Below are positions 11,155 through 22,214 of a DNA stretch of 64,000 nucleotides, in pieces (the stretch's first letter is position 1; the number at the start of each line of letters is the position of its first letter). Position numbers and translations under genes: made by a program. The DNA is from Trichosphaerium sp. ATCC 40318 (taxonomy: Eukaryota; Discosea; Flabellinia; Trichosidae), in assembly GCA_038496445.1 (NCBI GenBank), contig JALMLS010000216.1, positions 372,001 through 436,000 of the forward strand, given 5' to 3'. A model generated the notes under the pieces. That model saw only the letters and a list, made by a program, of their open reading frames with translations, ran no database searches and was not told the DNA's origin.

Positions 11155-14100
11155 ATGAAGCTTGCTGCGTCTTTCAATGCATCACTCAAGAGCAGAGAAA
11201 CCTCGTATGGATGTTTAAGTTCGCTAGAGAAAAAACAATTCAAAGAGGTAGAGTTGCAGCGTAAATGTTACGCAAACGCGCTAACACATCCTTAAAAGCT
11301 GGAAAATGCCCTTTTAATAACAAAATTAAGTGATTGGTACACAGTATCCTCTAAAGACGCTCTTTCTGTCGCAGATTCACCAATACTGAGGTAACGCAGT
11401 AAATTATCCAATTTAACCTCCGTAATTAAACTGACACTTAAAAAAGGGAACACGCAGGCTCAATTTCGCGTCTGCTACATCGTATATACCCTTTAGAACG
11501 TTGGGAGCCTTGGAAGTTTCAAAGTATACCTAGAGGCTATTGGACCGAAGAAACACATCAGCATGACTTTATCAGATACGTACGCATCAGTTTACAAGCT
11601 TTGTAACGACGAGGAGTGTCAACTGATGTTTTTGTAGTTTGAGGGAAAATTCAAGATAAAAAAACTGGAAGATTGGTACACTATAACTTCGTCTGAGTTT
11701 GTACTTGCTGGTGCAATTGGTTTGTTGAAATTGTTTGGAGGAAAGCAAGGCATAGGTGTCGTACCTTCAATTTTGATGCATCTTTATCCAGACCATAACT
11801 GGATATTGTACAAGTTTGGTAAGTCACTTAACCCAAATCGGGTTTGTTTTCGTTTTTTTTAAAATTCGACTACAACCATGTTTGTGAGCAATGTTTTTGA
11901 TGTTGAGGATAGACAAAGTTGCTAGTGGATTTTGGTTAGATATTCATAATAGGCTAACAGTAATAAGAGACGTACGTTACAGTCAGTGATAGAGAAATAC
12001 AAATTTCACAACTATTTTTTTATAGTTAGAAGAACATTTGAAAATCAGTCAAATTGGCGACTGGTATAATGTTTCATACGATGATATATATGCTCTTGGG
12101 TCACGCGGACTAATGAAGTACGTTTTCATACTAATTATTGTATTCGGCTTTGATATTGACGAACATCTTTAAGTTTCTACGGATCTATTCCACGCATGCT
12201 TAATCGAATCTATCCTGACTTTAATTGGAAACCACGAAAGTTCTGTACGACCTCTTACATCTAAACAAGTCCCTCATCAACATTAATTAGTATCACCACG
12301 AAATAAAATACTACCAAGCCGTTGGGATAATGTAGAAAACGTTCGAACTACACTAGAAAAGGTTTGAAAACAACTTCATGCATTTTCTGTTTTCTGTAAA
12401 CCAACTCCACTTATAGCTCTATTCTCGTTTGAAACTACAAACCCCGAGTTGTTGGTATACCGTTAAGAAAACTGACATGCTTGATGAGTACGAGATTGGA
12501 CTTTGGAAGTAAGGCGTAAAACACTCTACTGGTATTACCGTTTACGCCTGTTTTAGTAATTCTAATGGTCTGTGCAATGCTCTTCAGTTGGCTTATCCTT
12601 CTGGAGAATGGCTTCCATGGCGCTTTGGTAGGTGTTTTTTTGTCAATTACAACTTACAAGATGTTTAGAGAGCGTAGAGCGATACTTTTGGGAAGCAAGA
12701 GAAAATAGAATACAGTTTTTGATGCACGTGCGTGAAACGCTTCGTTATAAACAAACAGAATGCTCATCGACTCCACTATTAGATAGAGAGAACAAACAAT
12801 CTAACACAAATAGACGATTGGTATGGTATCATCCGAGAAAATGTCAAGAAGGCCGGAGGTGCCGGCTTAATAACCAAGCACGATTTTTTTACTTCAAAAA
12901 AAACTTTAAAAAGAATGTTGTCGTAGAACTTCATCTTCATCTTAACAAGTTTTGGTACGGCGTGAACCTAGTTTAATAATTGTTTTCAGATACTATAAAG
13001 GCTCTTTGTTGCTATTCCTTCAAGATATGTATCCTGATAACAAATGGTCATTGTGGAGGTTCTGTATGTACACCTAGTAGACTTCTATTGATTTTTTACT
13101 ACTAGTAAAAGCTCCTGGTTATTGTTGGCAACAGGAAGACAGCGTTCAAGAATATATTAGATTTATTGAAGATAAATTTAAGATACACAAAATAACTGAC
13201 TGGTACAGAGTATCACGTACTCAGATTGAAGAGAATCATGGCAGCGGTTTCTTAAATTACTGGCCTCAAATATTAACAAATATGTACCCTGAAGTAAAAT
13301 GGGATATTGACTCATTAAGAGCCAAGAAGAAATGTGCAACACAGAGGTACAACAAAAAAAAAACCATAAAATTACATTTTTGTTTACCTCTCTTCTGACA
13401 TTTTCTAGGGAGCTTGGTATTGCTGTACATGAAGTGCTGCCACAATATGATATTTTAGAAGAGTATAAACCAGGTATAAAGCGAGATTCCTCTGGACATA
13501 CCATGACACTTGATATTTTCCTTCCTATTGTCAATATCGCGTTTGAGTATCAAGGTGAACATCATTACTTTGATTTCCATGCTAGATTTGCTCCTGCAAC
13601 TGCACAAGAACGCTTAGATGCAGAGAAAGTTCAAGAATGTACTAAGAATGGTACCAACACAAATCATTGTTTCGCATTTTCTTCTTATCAGTGAGTAGGA
13701 ATAACAATTATTCCAATACCATTTTGGTGGGGTCGTGACACTGCTAGTATAGCTGCAACAATAAAGTACTATAGGTGCGTTCTACATATAGTGGCGGCTA
13801 GCAGGACTATTGCTGCTGTAATATGTTGTACTTAAATATTTTTGTTAGACCTGACTTGGATATTGATGTACCTGAAGGAGTTGAACCGCTTGTGGAAATG
13901 CCAGAACATATAGCAAATACTCCAAGTATGAGAATCTTTGATATAATCAAATCACAAGGTCTTTTATTAATGAGTAACTGTTAGGAAGTTCTGTTGAGAA
14001 AATAACAAAAGTTCAAACATATAATGCTGGTAATGATTATTCGAACTGGTACCCACCTCTATTCTATTTATGATAAGAACCACGTTAATTGAAAACACTT

Positions 14101-15046
14101 TTCTATAGGTGGATGTCTGAAAAATATGACGGCATACGTGCTTACTGGGACGGAGAAAAAATGTATACTAGAAATAATAAAACGATAACTGTACCAAAAG
14201 AATTTGCCAAACAACTTCCAGAAGGATTCCCATTGGATGGAGAACTATGGTATAGAGCTTACCAAAGAATATTTTAAATATCTTACTATCATATTAGGTC
14301 AGGTTATGGCACTAGAGAGAAAACAATAACACATGTTGTCAAATCAAAATCAGACTGGCAAAGTACGAAAAAAAGAAGAATCCATCTTTGGTTACAATTG
14401 TTTTCTTTTCTTACAAAAAAGCCGTAGATGTTACCTACAAAGTTTTCGATACACCTATACCAAACACGCCGTTTGAAGAGCGTATTAATATACTAAAGAG
14501 TAATACAAAACTGAAAAATAGTCCCAGCATACACGTGGCACCTCAGACCAAGTGTGTCAACAATAGTCACTTACACATGACTTTGAAGGACATTCTTTCG
14601 AAGGGTGGCGAGGGTATTGTAATAAGGGAACCTGGATCATTATATAGAGCCGGTAGGGTATCTTCTGTATTGAAAGTCAAACCACATTATGAAATTGAAG
14701 GGAAGATGTTAAGACCACACAACACAGCAAACTTTTTGCTTTGTGAACTTGCAAATGGTGAAAACGTTTTTGTAAAGTGTAGCTCTCAAGATGCTAAAAA
14801 CCCACCAGCTCATGGTACAGTGTTGACACTAAGACATGAGGTACGTGTAATAATTATTTTAATGGTGTATTTAAGCACCATACATACCAGTACATGTACC
14901 AGTCAAACGAGTTAACATGGGTTTTTATAAAGGGTATTGAAAACAAAAAGCCAAAGTTTCCGTTTTACTATCAGCGTAGGATAGATATGACTTGGCAAGA
15001 TGTATTAGATGACTATAATCAAGGCGCAGATTCTGTTGTAAAGTAA
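11155..15046 (+). CDS. repeat - EYQG nuclease-like - ATP-dependent DNA ligase fusion protein
   Basis: About 20 short exons stay in frame across three parts. (1) Six repeats with consensus DWY-x-[VI]-[ST], G-x-x-GL, and YP[DE]-x-x-W-x-x-[WY]-x-F, e.g. LEDWYTITSSEF with LYPDHNWILYKF, and ITDWYRVSRTQI with MYPEVKWDI. (2) At 13410-13930, a nuclease-like core: TLDIFLPIVNIAFEYQGEHH, then GITIIPIPFWWG, as in Vsr/PD-(D/E)XK-related enzymes. (3) At 14000-15046, a full ligase: motif I MSEKYDGIRAYWDG with the AMP-accepting Lys, motif III FPLDGELW, IIIa VFDTPIP...FEERI, IV GGEGIVIREP, V SSVLKVKPH, and an OB-fold with PKFPFYYQRRID. Exon joins CCA A|GA AGT and TG|G TGG tie parts 2 and 3 into one frame. AATAAA overlaps the stop. 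A paralogue lacking the ligase is at 22215-24496. DNA repair or element defence is possible. Confidence 0.82.
12878..12989 (+). other. probable GC-AG intron
   Basis: Between GLITK and YYKGSLLLFLQDMYP no GT donor keeps the repeat consensus, but gcacga...ttttcag does, giving ACC AA|A TAC. The donor gcacga is one base from the local consensus gtacga. This splits repeat five of the nuclease-ligase gene. Confidence 0.5.
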
Positions 15047-15241
15047 ATAAAAGTTTCAGATAATCAAGGGTAGTCGTCATCATTGCTCAAAACATTTAAC
15101 CTGACAAGTTCTTTTTTTTTTGTGTATCTAAAGTTTGGTTTTTGTTTACTTGTACATTTGTTTTGCTTCTAGATCTATTTGAAGGACACTCATTTTGAGT
15201 ACTTCTTCACTTCTTTTTAACTCTCAATTAACATAAATAGT

Positions 15242-15847
15242 CTACCCTTCAGCTTCTAAATACGCGTTAGATGGAATACCTTGTGTGACAGGTCACAAAA
15301 AAAAAAACAAGCCAAGAGCTTGTATTTGTACCCCACATGCTCGTCATTACTTCTATGAACTTTGGAAGTGGAACGCGTTCGGCAAACTAGATTAAATTAG
15401 ATACTAGCCAAATCTTATAATTAATGTCTCAAAAGAGAAAACCATGCGTCAAGGCGTACGTGTGGCTGTTTGCTGCGTCTTAACTCTTCTTGTATCTAAA
15501 AACACGTTATTAAATGCTTGGAGTGATAGTATAGAGCTCCCAACCGGCGTTTTAAGCAATTACAATAAAAAAAATCAGCAATTAATTGGATAATTCTTTT
15601 AAACGATTGTGCATTGCTTTATACTGCGCGTACGGCATCTAATTGTATTCGTTTTTTAGGTCTTGGTTTTTGAGTGTAACCAACAGGTTTCCGCTTCCAT
15701 GCTTGACGTAACGAGTGCCAATTGGATAACCCTACGACAGTTATATCCTCTATGACATTGGTTATGGCAAAAAAACGCACCCACGTTAACAAACTCATTA
15801 CGCGCGGCAACAGCACTTGCGTTTCTTGCGCTTGCTGCTCTGGACAT
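15242..15847 (-). CDS. DUF4050 (Gag1-like clamp)-type small protein
   Basis: Spliced exons give about 100 residues: MSRAASARNASAVAARNEFV, then after a gtgcgt intron NVGLSNWHSLRQAWKRKPVG and a basic stretch (KPRPKKRIQLDA), then IQEELRRSKQPHFAERVPLP and KFIEVMTSMWGIPSNAYLEA with EG before the stop. The pairing of an N-terminal FVN..x..W..xRxxW motif with a C-terminal PxPLxxxVxxxxxxWexEG motif is the pattern I know from DUF4050 proteins of plants, fungi and protists. That assignment is from memory of motifs and is moderate. It converges on the nuclease-ligase gene. Confidence 0.5.
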
Positions 15848-16530
15848 GCAAAAAAATCAAATTGAGACAGTCTAAGTCATCTTATAATTTTAAGTGCGCA
15901 TGTTTCGGTTACAGACTGCCGTTCTCGAATATTTCCACTGAAAACTTGTATTTTATATTGTTTTGATGACCAACAAGTGTGCTTTAACCAAACCTGCGCC
16001 TTTCCAAACTGAAAAAACCTGTTTAGGAAAATATATTGGTGTTTGTAGTCATACATACGACAACAAACGACATATGAACGTGTGCTTTGTGTTGTTGCAA
16101 TAAATATGACCAAGTTAAGTACCATTGTTACGCTAAAACTGCACAACTTCGGAGTTTAATTGTTAAGATATTCTGAAGGTTGGATAAATAGGAAAGTCAG
16201 GCATACATCTCTATCCAACCTTACTCTACTTGCTTGTTTTGATAATTTGTTTTGATTTTTTGGACACAAAAAAAGTGTTTTGACCTAGTTCACCTGAAAT
16301 TCTTTTATCAAAGGAAACGCTGAAAGGCACTACTTGTCGTCATACCAAGTTTGTTTTTCATAAGATTAAAGGCAAAAGAGGGTTCGTGGAGCAATTGTGG
16401 TTAATTATTTGCAACGCATTTTTTTATTTGAGTTGCCATCAAACACTTAGTTATAACTATCTACGACACTGTATTCGCTAATTTCGGTACTTAGCATAAT
16501 TTTAAAAAAATTTATCGCGCAATATTACAA
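15848..16530. other. intergenic stretch
   Basis: About 680 nt between divergent starts (DUF4050-like gene and zinc-finger gene). It is A/T-rich with no RNA gene or repeat that I can see. An 89-codon minus ORF at 15877-16146 has no coding character I trust. Confidence 0.5.
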
Positions 16531-18645
16531 ATGAGCGTTCCGGACGAGCACATGGTCCGACGAGAACATGATGGTGCAACTACGACGCCTGAAATGAGAA
16601 ATTTGCTTGGTAACACTCTTTGCACAAAACTCTCTTTTTATATTGCATCGCTCATTGTATTAGTTGCTGCAAGAGATTTGTGTAGACAGTTTCAAGACAA
16701 AGCAAACATAAGTGGAGATGAACAACTTCGGCGTAACTATCAAAGATGGCTCAGTCAAGTAGGCAGTGCGCTAGGTACGCTAATTTACTGTTTTGAACCT
16801 TTTTAAAGTTCAGGTTTTGTTTTTTCTAATTCTAACATATAAACCAAACTAGGCGAAAGTGGTAGCCAATTACCTGCAAAACGTCCAAACAAGAGGGGTT
16901 TAAGGTTACCCTTATCTAAACAGCAGATTAACCAAGTCATGAATGACGGTTATTTGCTCACAATGGACGAGAAAAGGCAAATACATCAGTTTTTCTCGAG
17001 TACAAAGCAATTCCGTACGTTTTATGAACGCCATTTCGTTTTTTTTTCTTTTTTTGTTTCTGAAGCCTAACATTGCTTCTTAGCTAACCCTACGGGTACT
17101 GGTTACGAAGTGGAGTTTGTATTTCGCGAGTTTATTTCAAGAGAGCATGATCATTGGGAATTTCACCAAATAGTCCTTTGTATCAACTACGACACGAGAG
17201 GATTTGTTAAAAAGCGTAAGAGAGGTGTTCTGAGCAACGGACCAAGACTACTTTTTGAGCTGTTAGTTAACCCTACAGTTGGCTCAAAGTGGGACGTATC
17301 ACGTACGTATTGTGTAGTTTGTTTCTATGAAGAAATTAGCTTTCTTTGTTGCACAGTGTGGAACTATTTCTTCCGCCCTTGAAAAGTTTCTCCGTATACT
17401 ATTTGATTGTTATCTGACGTATTGTGTATAAAGGAGAGTATCGTATGTATCATTTGGTGCTTATGACAAGTGCAAAGGAGCCTATTGAGAATGTACATGA
17501 AGAACGTTTGTTTCAAATATTTTATGAGTTATCACTACTTGAAGAGCCAGTAACACGTAGTTATAGGTGCGTATTTTTGCATACACTTTTTCCTTTTTGT
17601 GTTCTGCTGGCGCAGTACAACATTTTGTTTTGATCAAAATTGGAAATGTTTTTGTGGATTTTTTCTTACAAGTTCCGAAAGGTGCTTTCTGTGCGATACT
17701 TTATTCCGAAATAAATATTATAAACACATGGGTAAAGATCATCAAGTGTGCTTTACTACACTTCAAAAATTGGTAAGTGCAACCTTCCGGCTCATTCCGA
17801 CAGTGGAAGAATAACAGAAAAAAACCCCGACGGACTTCAAAGTCTTTTTTGTTCGTTGTTCTGATCTCATTCCGTTTTTTTTTTAGTTGCACTGCAAGGA
17901 CCTGTTTTTGGCGTATAGATCAGATGTGGCCAAAGGCGTTTTAGATTTTTCAAATGACGTTATAGGCCGAATTAAGGAAATGTATATTGTACAGCCTAGT
18001 ACACACCAGCGCCATCAAGAGTTTACTCTTTCTACTCAATCATCTCTACGCGACTCTTTTGCATCGGACTGTAGTAGCGAATCGTCTATGGAGATGGACC
18101 TTGATGGTACATTATCGCCTTCTGGCATAGAGCAACCTAATCATTCCTCAATGTCGATTTTACGCTTTGCTGCACTTAATCAGCAGGTAAGAGTTGGCTT
18201 AATGGTCTTACTTACTTTCCTTTACTGATTTTCTTGCTCAGAAACTAAAGCAAGAGAGCGCTTATCATCGTTCACCAAGTGGTGATTTAAAGGCAAAGAG
18301 TACATCAGCTGTACCAATGCGTAGTAGTGGATCTAGCTTTCGTGGGCTCACAATGGGCACTAATATAAACAACAAGCGTATGCAATTCACAGATTCTAGG
18401 TAAGTAACAAGCTTGTAGAGTACAAGTATTTTTTCGGTTTTTTTTGTAGAATCTCACGCTTCTCGTGTAGTGCTAGGAAACTATCACACTCTGCTTCTAT
18501 ACATAGTAATTATACTCTTGGAGAAGAAAGGCGACCAGGTTACCCTGGTTATACACGAAGTAGGTCTCATGGTGATATTGATTTTGAAAACGAGCAGGAT
18601 AGTAATACTCAAAAGTATTTACGTGTTAACGCGTTGCTCAACTGA
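16531..18645 (+). CDS. zinc-binding protein of unknown function with Ser-rich tail
   Basis: I do not recognise the family. Eight or so exons give roughly 540 residues. The N-terminus (MSVPDEHMVRREHDG) leads to DGYLLTMDEKRQIHQFFSST and a globular block with VEFVFREFISREHDHWEFHQ and GPRLLFELLVNPTVGSKWD. Around 17625-17770 is a Cys/His cluster: CFDQNWKCFCGFF, then RCFLCDTLFRNKYYKHMGKD followed by H, so C-x2-C with two spaced His, like a C2H2 finger plus an extra CxC. The C-terminus is Ser/Thr-rich and Arg-rich (SSLRDSFASDCSSESSMEMD, YTRSRSHGDIDFENEQ) and looks disordered. The stop at 18643 follows LRVNALLN. A further open segment at 18845-18971 could be an extra terminal exon if LRVNALLN is spliced out. 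Confidence 0.6.
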
Positions 18646-19018
18646 TGAGAAGAAAAGAAAAAAAAAAGAACAAAAAAAATAGAAAGTCTAAGACTTTCTT
18701 TCTCTCACAAAAAAGTGAACTAATACTGTATTGTATACCGTGTACCATATTCTTTCTTTGTAAAAAAAAGAAAAAGAAAGAAAAAAAAAACTTATTTAAA
18801 TGTACAAAATGGCCATCTCTTTGCTTAAATGACTTTTTTTTTGGAGAAGGGTATCGAGTCAGTGATGGATTAGCCTTAATTCATACATTATATAATGACA
18901 ATGAAACAGAAGAACATTGTATTAAACAAATCGAGATTCACTGTCATCGCTTAACACAAAGAGTAGATTAAGTTGTTTTGTCACTACACGTGCATAACCA
19001 ATAAGTAGAACACTTGTA
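18646..19018 (+). other. A-rich stretch with a possible terminal exon
   Basis: 18645-18800 is dominated by A-rich and AAG-rich runs. From about 18845 to 18971 there is an open frame after an ag (GEGYRVSDGLALIHTLYNDN...HCHRLTQRVD, stop) that looks more like protein than the flanks. It may be the true last exon of the upstream gene or a fragment. Confidence 0.3.
18987..18992. promoter_or_regulatory. CACGTG palindrome upstream of the F-box/LRR gene
   Basis: CACGTG lies 27 nt upstream of the start at 19019. The same hexamer is found close upstream of several other starts in this window. Confidence 0.3.
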
Positions 19019-20368
19019 ATGAATTTCTGTGGTGTTTCAGTTGATCAAGCACTTGAATATTGCAGTAAGCATCCAGGAGCGTTGGATTCAATAATGGCAA
19101 AAGAGAACTCCCAAACATTCATACAGCGCCTAACAAATATTTTAAACGTATCTAATGCGGAGCTTGTAAAACAATTTGATAATCTTGTCAAAGACACAAC
19201 CACAGCCATAAATGCGGATGAAGATCATCAAATACATCTCCCAGCCCTCAAATTAGAGTACACTAATAGAAGAGAGCCACGGAATATTCTTAATTTCCCA
19301 GTGGAGGTGATTTCAAATATTCTTGTACATACAGAAGCGAAGGCACGATTTGTCGTTGCTCAATCTTGTCATTTGATGGCTGATATTATTCACGATATTG
19401 TTGGATATGAGATAGTTTATCTAAACACTATTTCAGATATTTTAAAGATAAGACAGTACAGAGGTATCAAAAACAATAGTATGATTGTATTGAAGACAGA
19501 AAGTACTTTGTTTTCATTACTCGATGGATGCAGGCATATCAAAGCAAGCAAGGCAATATTTCAAACACATCTTGTACAAATAAAGGACGTGGATTTGAGA
19601 GCACTTGCTGGTGTTTATAGCATTGATGTCAAAAACAACAAACAGGTTACTGATGCTGGTATACAAGCGCTTGCAGGTGTTCATACTATCAACCTTGAAA
19701 GCACTTGTGTAACAAAAGAAGGTTTAGAAGCACTGGCTGGCGTTCATGACATTTCTCTTCGTCACATTAAGCTAACTGACTGGGATATTGCAGCTTTGAA
19801 AGGTGTTCATAGAATAGACCTATCATTCTCTAATGTGGATGATAAAGGTGTCAAAGCACTTAGTGGCGTCCATTCTATTTCACTAACGTGTTGTGGCCGT
19901 GTGACAGATAAAAGTATAAAGAAGTTGGCAGGTGTTTATTCCATTAATCTTGATTACACTGAAGTTACTGATGAAGGTATTAAAGCTCTTGCTGGTGTTC
20001 ATAATATTCACCTTACCCAAACTTCTGTGACAGATGAAGGGCTAAGCTTCTTAAGAGGTGCTCATACTATTAACTTGGGCAGGTGTGAAAATGTGACAGA
20101 TGCAGGTATTAAGAAGTTAAAAGGTGTACATTGCATTTTCCTCAACAACACTTCTATTACTGATGAAGGAATCAAAGCACTCAATGGTGTTCATTCTATC
20201 TATATTCACAATACTGCAGTGACAGATGAAGGGCTCAAATTCCTACAAGGTGTTCATACTATTGGTTGTTCTGGTTGTAAAAATATAACTGACAAAGGAC
20301 GTAAAGCACTGAAACCTTCTAACGTCATTGGTCGACATTTCAAACGAGGTAAATGGAGCTGTAACTAG
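19019..20368 (+). CDS. F-box/leucine-rich-repeat protein
   Basis: A single-exon gene of 449 residues. An F-box lies at about residues 90-130 (ILNFPVEVISNILVHTEAKA...FVVAQSCHLMADIIHD), the part that would bind SKP1 in an SCF ubiquitin ligase. From about residue 190 to 430 there are about ten 21-23-residue repeats of the form LAGVHTINL..T.VTDEGIKA, a cysteine-containing/RNI-like LRR that would form the substrate-binding arc. The first 50 residues (MNFCGVSVDQALEYC) are shared with the paralogue at 32929. The C-terminus, RHFKRGKWSCN, is basic. It is intronless, unlike most neighbours, which may reflect retrocopying or intron loss. Confidence 0.85.
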   Translation: MNFCGVSVDQALEYCSKHPGALDSIMAKENSQTFIQRLTNILNVSNAELVKQFDNLVKDTTTAINADEDHQIHLPALKLEYTNRREPRNILNFPVEVISNILVHTEAKARFVVAQSCHLMADIIHDIVGYEIVYLNTISDILKIRQYRGIKNNSMIVLKTESTLFSLLDGCRHIKASKAIFQTHLVQIKDVDLRALAGVYSIDVKNNKQVTDAGIQALAGVHTINLESTCVTKEGLEALAGVHDISLRHIKLTDWDIAALKGVHRIDLSFSNVDDKGVKALSGVHSISLTCCGRVTDKSIKKLAGVYSINLDYTEVTDEGIKALAGVHNIHLTQTSVTDEGLSFLRGAHTINLGRCENVTDAGIKKLKGVHCIFLNNTSITDEGIKALNGVHSIYIHNTAVTDEGLKFLQGVHTIGCSGCKNITDKGRKALKPSNVIGRHFKRGKWSCN

Positions 20369-20430
20369 AAACGACTCAGAAAAATAAAAGTATCAACCCA
20401 ACACTAGCCTTTGAAAAGAATCCTCAAGAG

Positions 20431-20436
20431 CACGTG
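20431..20436. promoter_or_regulatory. CACGTG palindrome upstream of the F-box gene at 20485
   Basis: CACGTG sits 49 nt upstream of the start codon at 20485. Confidence 0.3.
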
Positions 20437-20484
20437 TTTATTCAAGGTTCACTTAAATAAGTTGAATTAAGTTACATCACAAAA

Positions 20485-21637
20485 ATGCCGCCAAAGAAGA
20501 AAAGAAACAAGTACGTTCAGTACGGAGTAACACTTTACGTATTCATAGCATAATTAGGGTGATGGCTGAACCAGTTGCATTTGTTTTCGCTCTACCTGAG
20601 CTGTTAAACTGTATATGCGGTAAAGTGCCTTTATCGTCTCATTTGGCCATATCTCTTGTATGTAAGGCGTTTAACTGCGCCGCTAACAGCTGTGACGTTT
20701 TTTCTGGACGAGTAGCAACAGATTTCGACATGTCAGTGCTTCCACGCTTTAACAAGGACAAAAAAGTAGACCACAGAGACATAGAAACGTATTTAGCAAT
20801 GACATGGCGATATCAGTTATTTGCGTACTTTCTTGAGGAAAGATCACCTGGGGGCTTCTTATTTGGAGGCGGGGCAAGACCAAATTTTGGGGGGTATGTG
20901 CATTTTACGAACAAACAAGTAAAAACACAGTTTGTCTTCTTTCAGTTAAAAGTTGACTTTTTCTTTCATTTAGTGGTACATTTCAGATCTGGGAACCTCC
21001 TTTGACTGTGTCTAAATGTAGTATTCTACGCCATGAAGGTGACTTAGAGGATCCATTGAAGCATTTTAAAACTGCGAAGGAAGCATATAAAGCGTTATGG
21101 ACAGTTGTTCGAAGCAGAGACTTGCTGTTTAAATACAATGTTTACGCAATTTCAGAATCTGATTATAAGTATGCACCTTTCATGGTTAGTTGTGATGCTT
21201 CTACTCCCAATACAAGAGAGGGACTAGTTAATGCTGTTGGCATTATTGACAAACTAAAAGAGGTAACGTAGCAGCTTTTTGACAATCAAAAAACAAAAAA
21301 CATGAGAAATTAATGCCTTGTTTTTGACTTTCAATTGTTTTTACATTGCCTCCTACGCCATGTGTACTGACTTATCAAAAACACCTAGGCCATAGGAGAA
21401 CAAGTATTTGTACGAGATGACGAGAATGGTAGTAATGATCCTGAAGATATAAAAGAGTTTTTTGACAAGAAAAAAACAGCAGCTAAAGTAGAAGAAATGT
21501 TTAAAGAACTTGCTGGAAACGATATGATAGGGTTTCATTTAGGAGGAGAGCTATGTAATCCATTCCCAGTATTTATGGTGTGTAAGGTATCACCAACTGT
21601 GATTGGAGGCGTTGTAGGAGCCTTCACATGGACATGA
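20485..21637 (+). CDS. F-box-like protein, nuclear-type basic N-terminus
   Basis: Exon 1 encodes only MPPKKKRN, an SV40-type basic signal, then a gtacgt intron. Exon 2 gives FALPELLNCICGKVPLSSHL and AISLVCKAFN, a recognisable F-box core (LPELL..I...V......LVCK.F). Later exons give FQIWEPPLTVSKCSILRHEG, a KHFKTAKEAYKALWTVVRSR helix, EQVFVRDDENGSND and the terminal CNPFPVFMVCKVSPTVIGGV with VGAFTWT before a TGA. The rest of the protein has no domain that I recognise. Downstream, at about 21805-21840, is a partial copy of the TGTAATCCATT segment that encodes CNPFP. Confidence 0.65.
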
Positions 21638-22214
21638 TTCACGTTACTACACAAAGTCATAATAAACATTCCTTCATTCACTTTGTTATTCTTAGATACT
21701 TTGTAAAGATCACTAGTATCTACATGCACTTGAGGCAACGGATTGTGTAGTTCGTTTGAAGCTACAACGTTAGACGATTTTGTTGTTTGTTTCTAAACGC
21801 AGGCACAGTGCAGTGTAATCCATTACCAGTGTATACCGTAATAAGTACCATCATCTCCTTCATGGAGAGTTGTCTAGTACTAGTGCATGTCCGAAGTTTC
21901 GGGTACTTTCATTTGGCTTTGCAAGCAGCAGGCTTCTTCTTGGTTATCATCCGCTAGTTGCCCTTACAGAATGCTAGAGAGTGGTGAGTACAGTTTCACA
22001 CTTCATAAAATAAAGACCTTACGCTGTTGTGGCAACCATAACTTGAGTTAGCGTGATTTCTCCTTAGAAAACATCGCCTTTTGTCGTTTCTGACGGTTCA
22101 CCACAAAATTGCTTATCCCTCTCTTTTTTGAATATTACAAAATTATATCCCGTTGGCGTATAGAACATCAGTACTTGGTTTCATCAAGCATTCTACTTAC
22201 AAGTAAATTCGCAG
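21638..22214. other. intergenic stretch with a short duplicated fragment
   Basis: About 580 nt between the convergent F-box gene and nuclease-like gene. Near 21805-21845 the sequence repeats part of the F-box gene 3' end (tgtaatccatt.ccagt). No ORF of the right character continues from it. I see no RNA gene. Confidence 0.4.

Noticed and set aside
15050-15200. Spliced 26-residue minus peptide (MSVLQIDLEAKQMYK...)
   Set aside because: Possible by splice sites but too short and lies in the shared 3' flanks of two convergent genes.
15877-16146. 89-codon minus ORF in the intergenic region
   Set aside because: No recognisable pattern, no splice partner, composition like non-coding sequence.
18720-18800. 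A/AAG-rich tract as a satellite or CRISPR-like repeat
   Set aside because: Irregular low-complexity sequence with no repeat unit or spacers.
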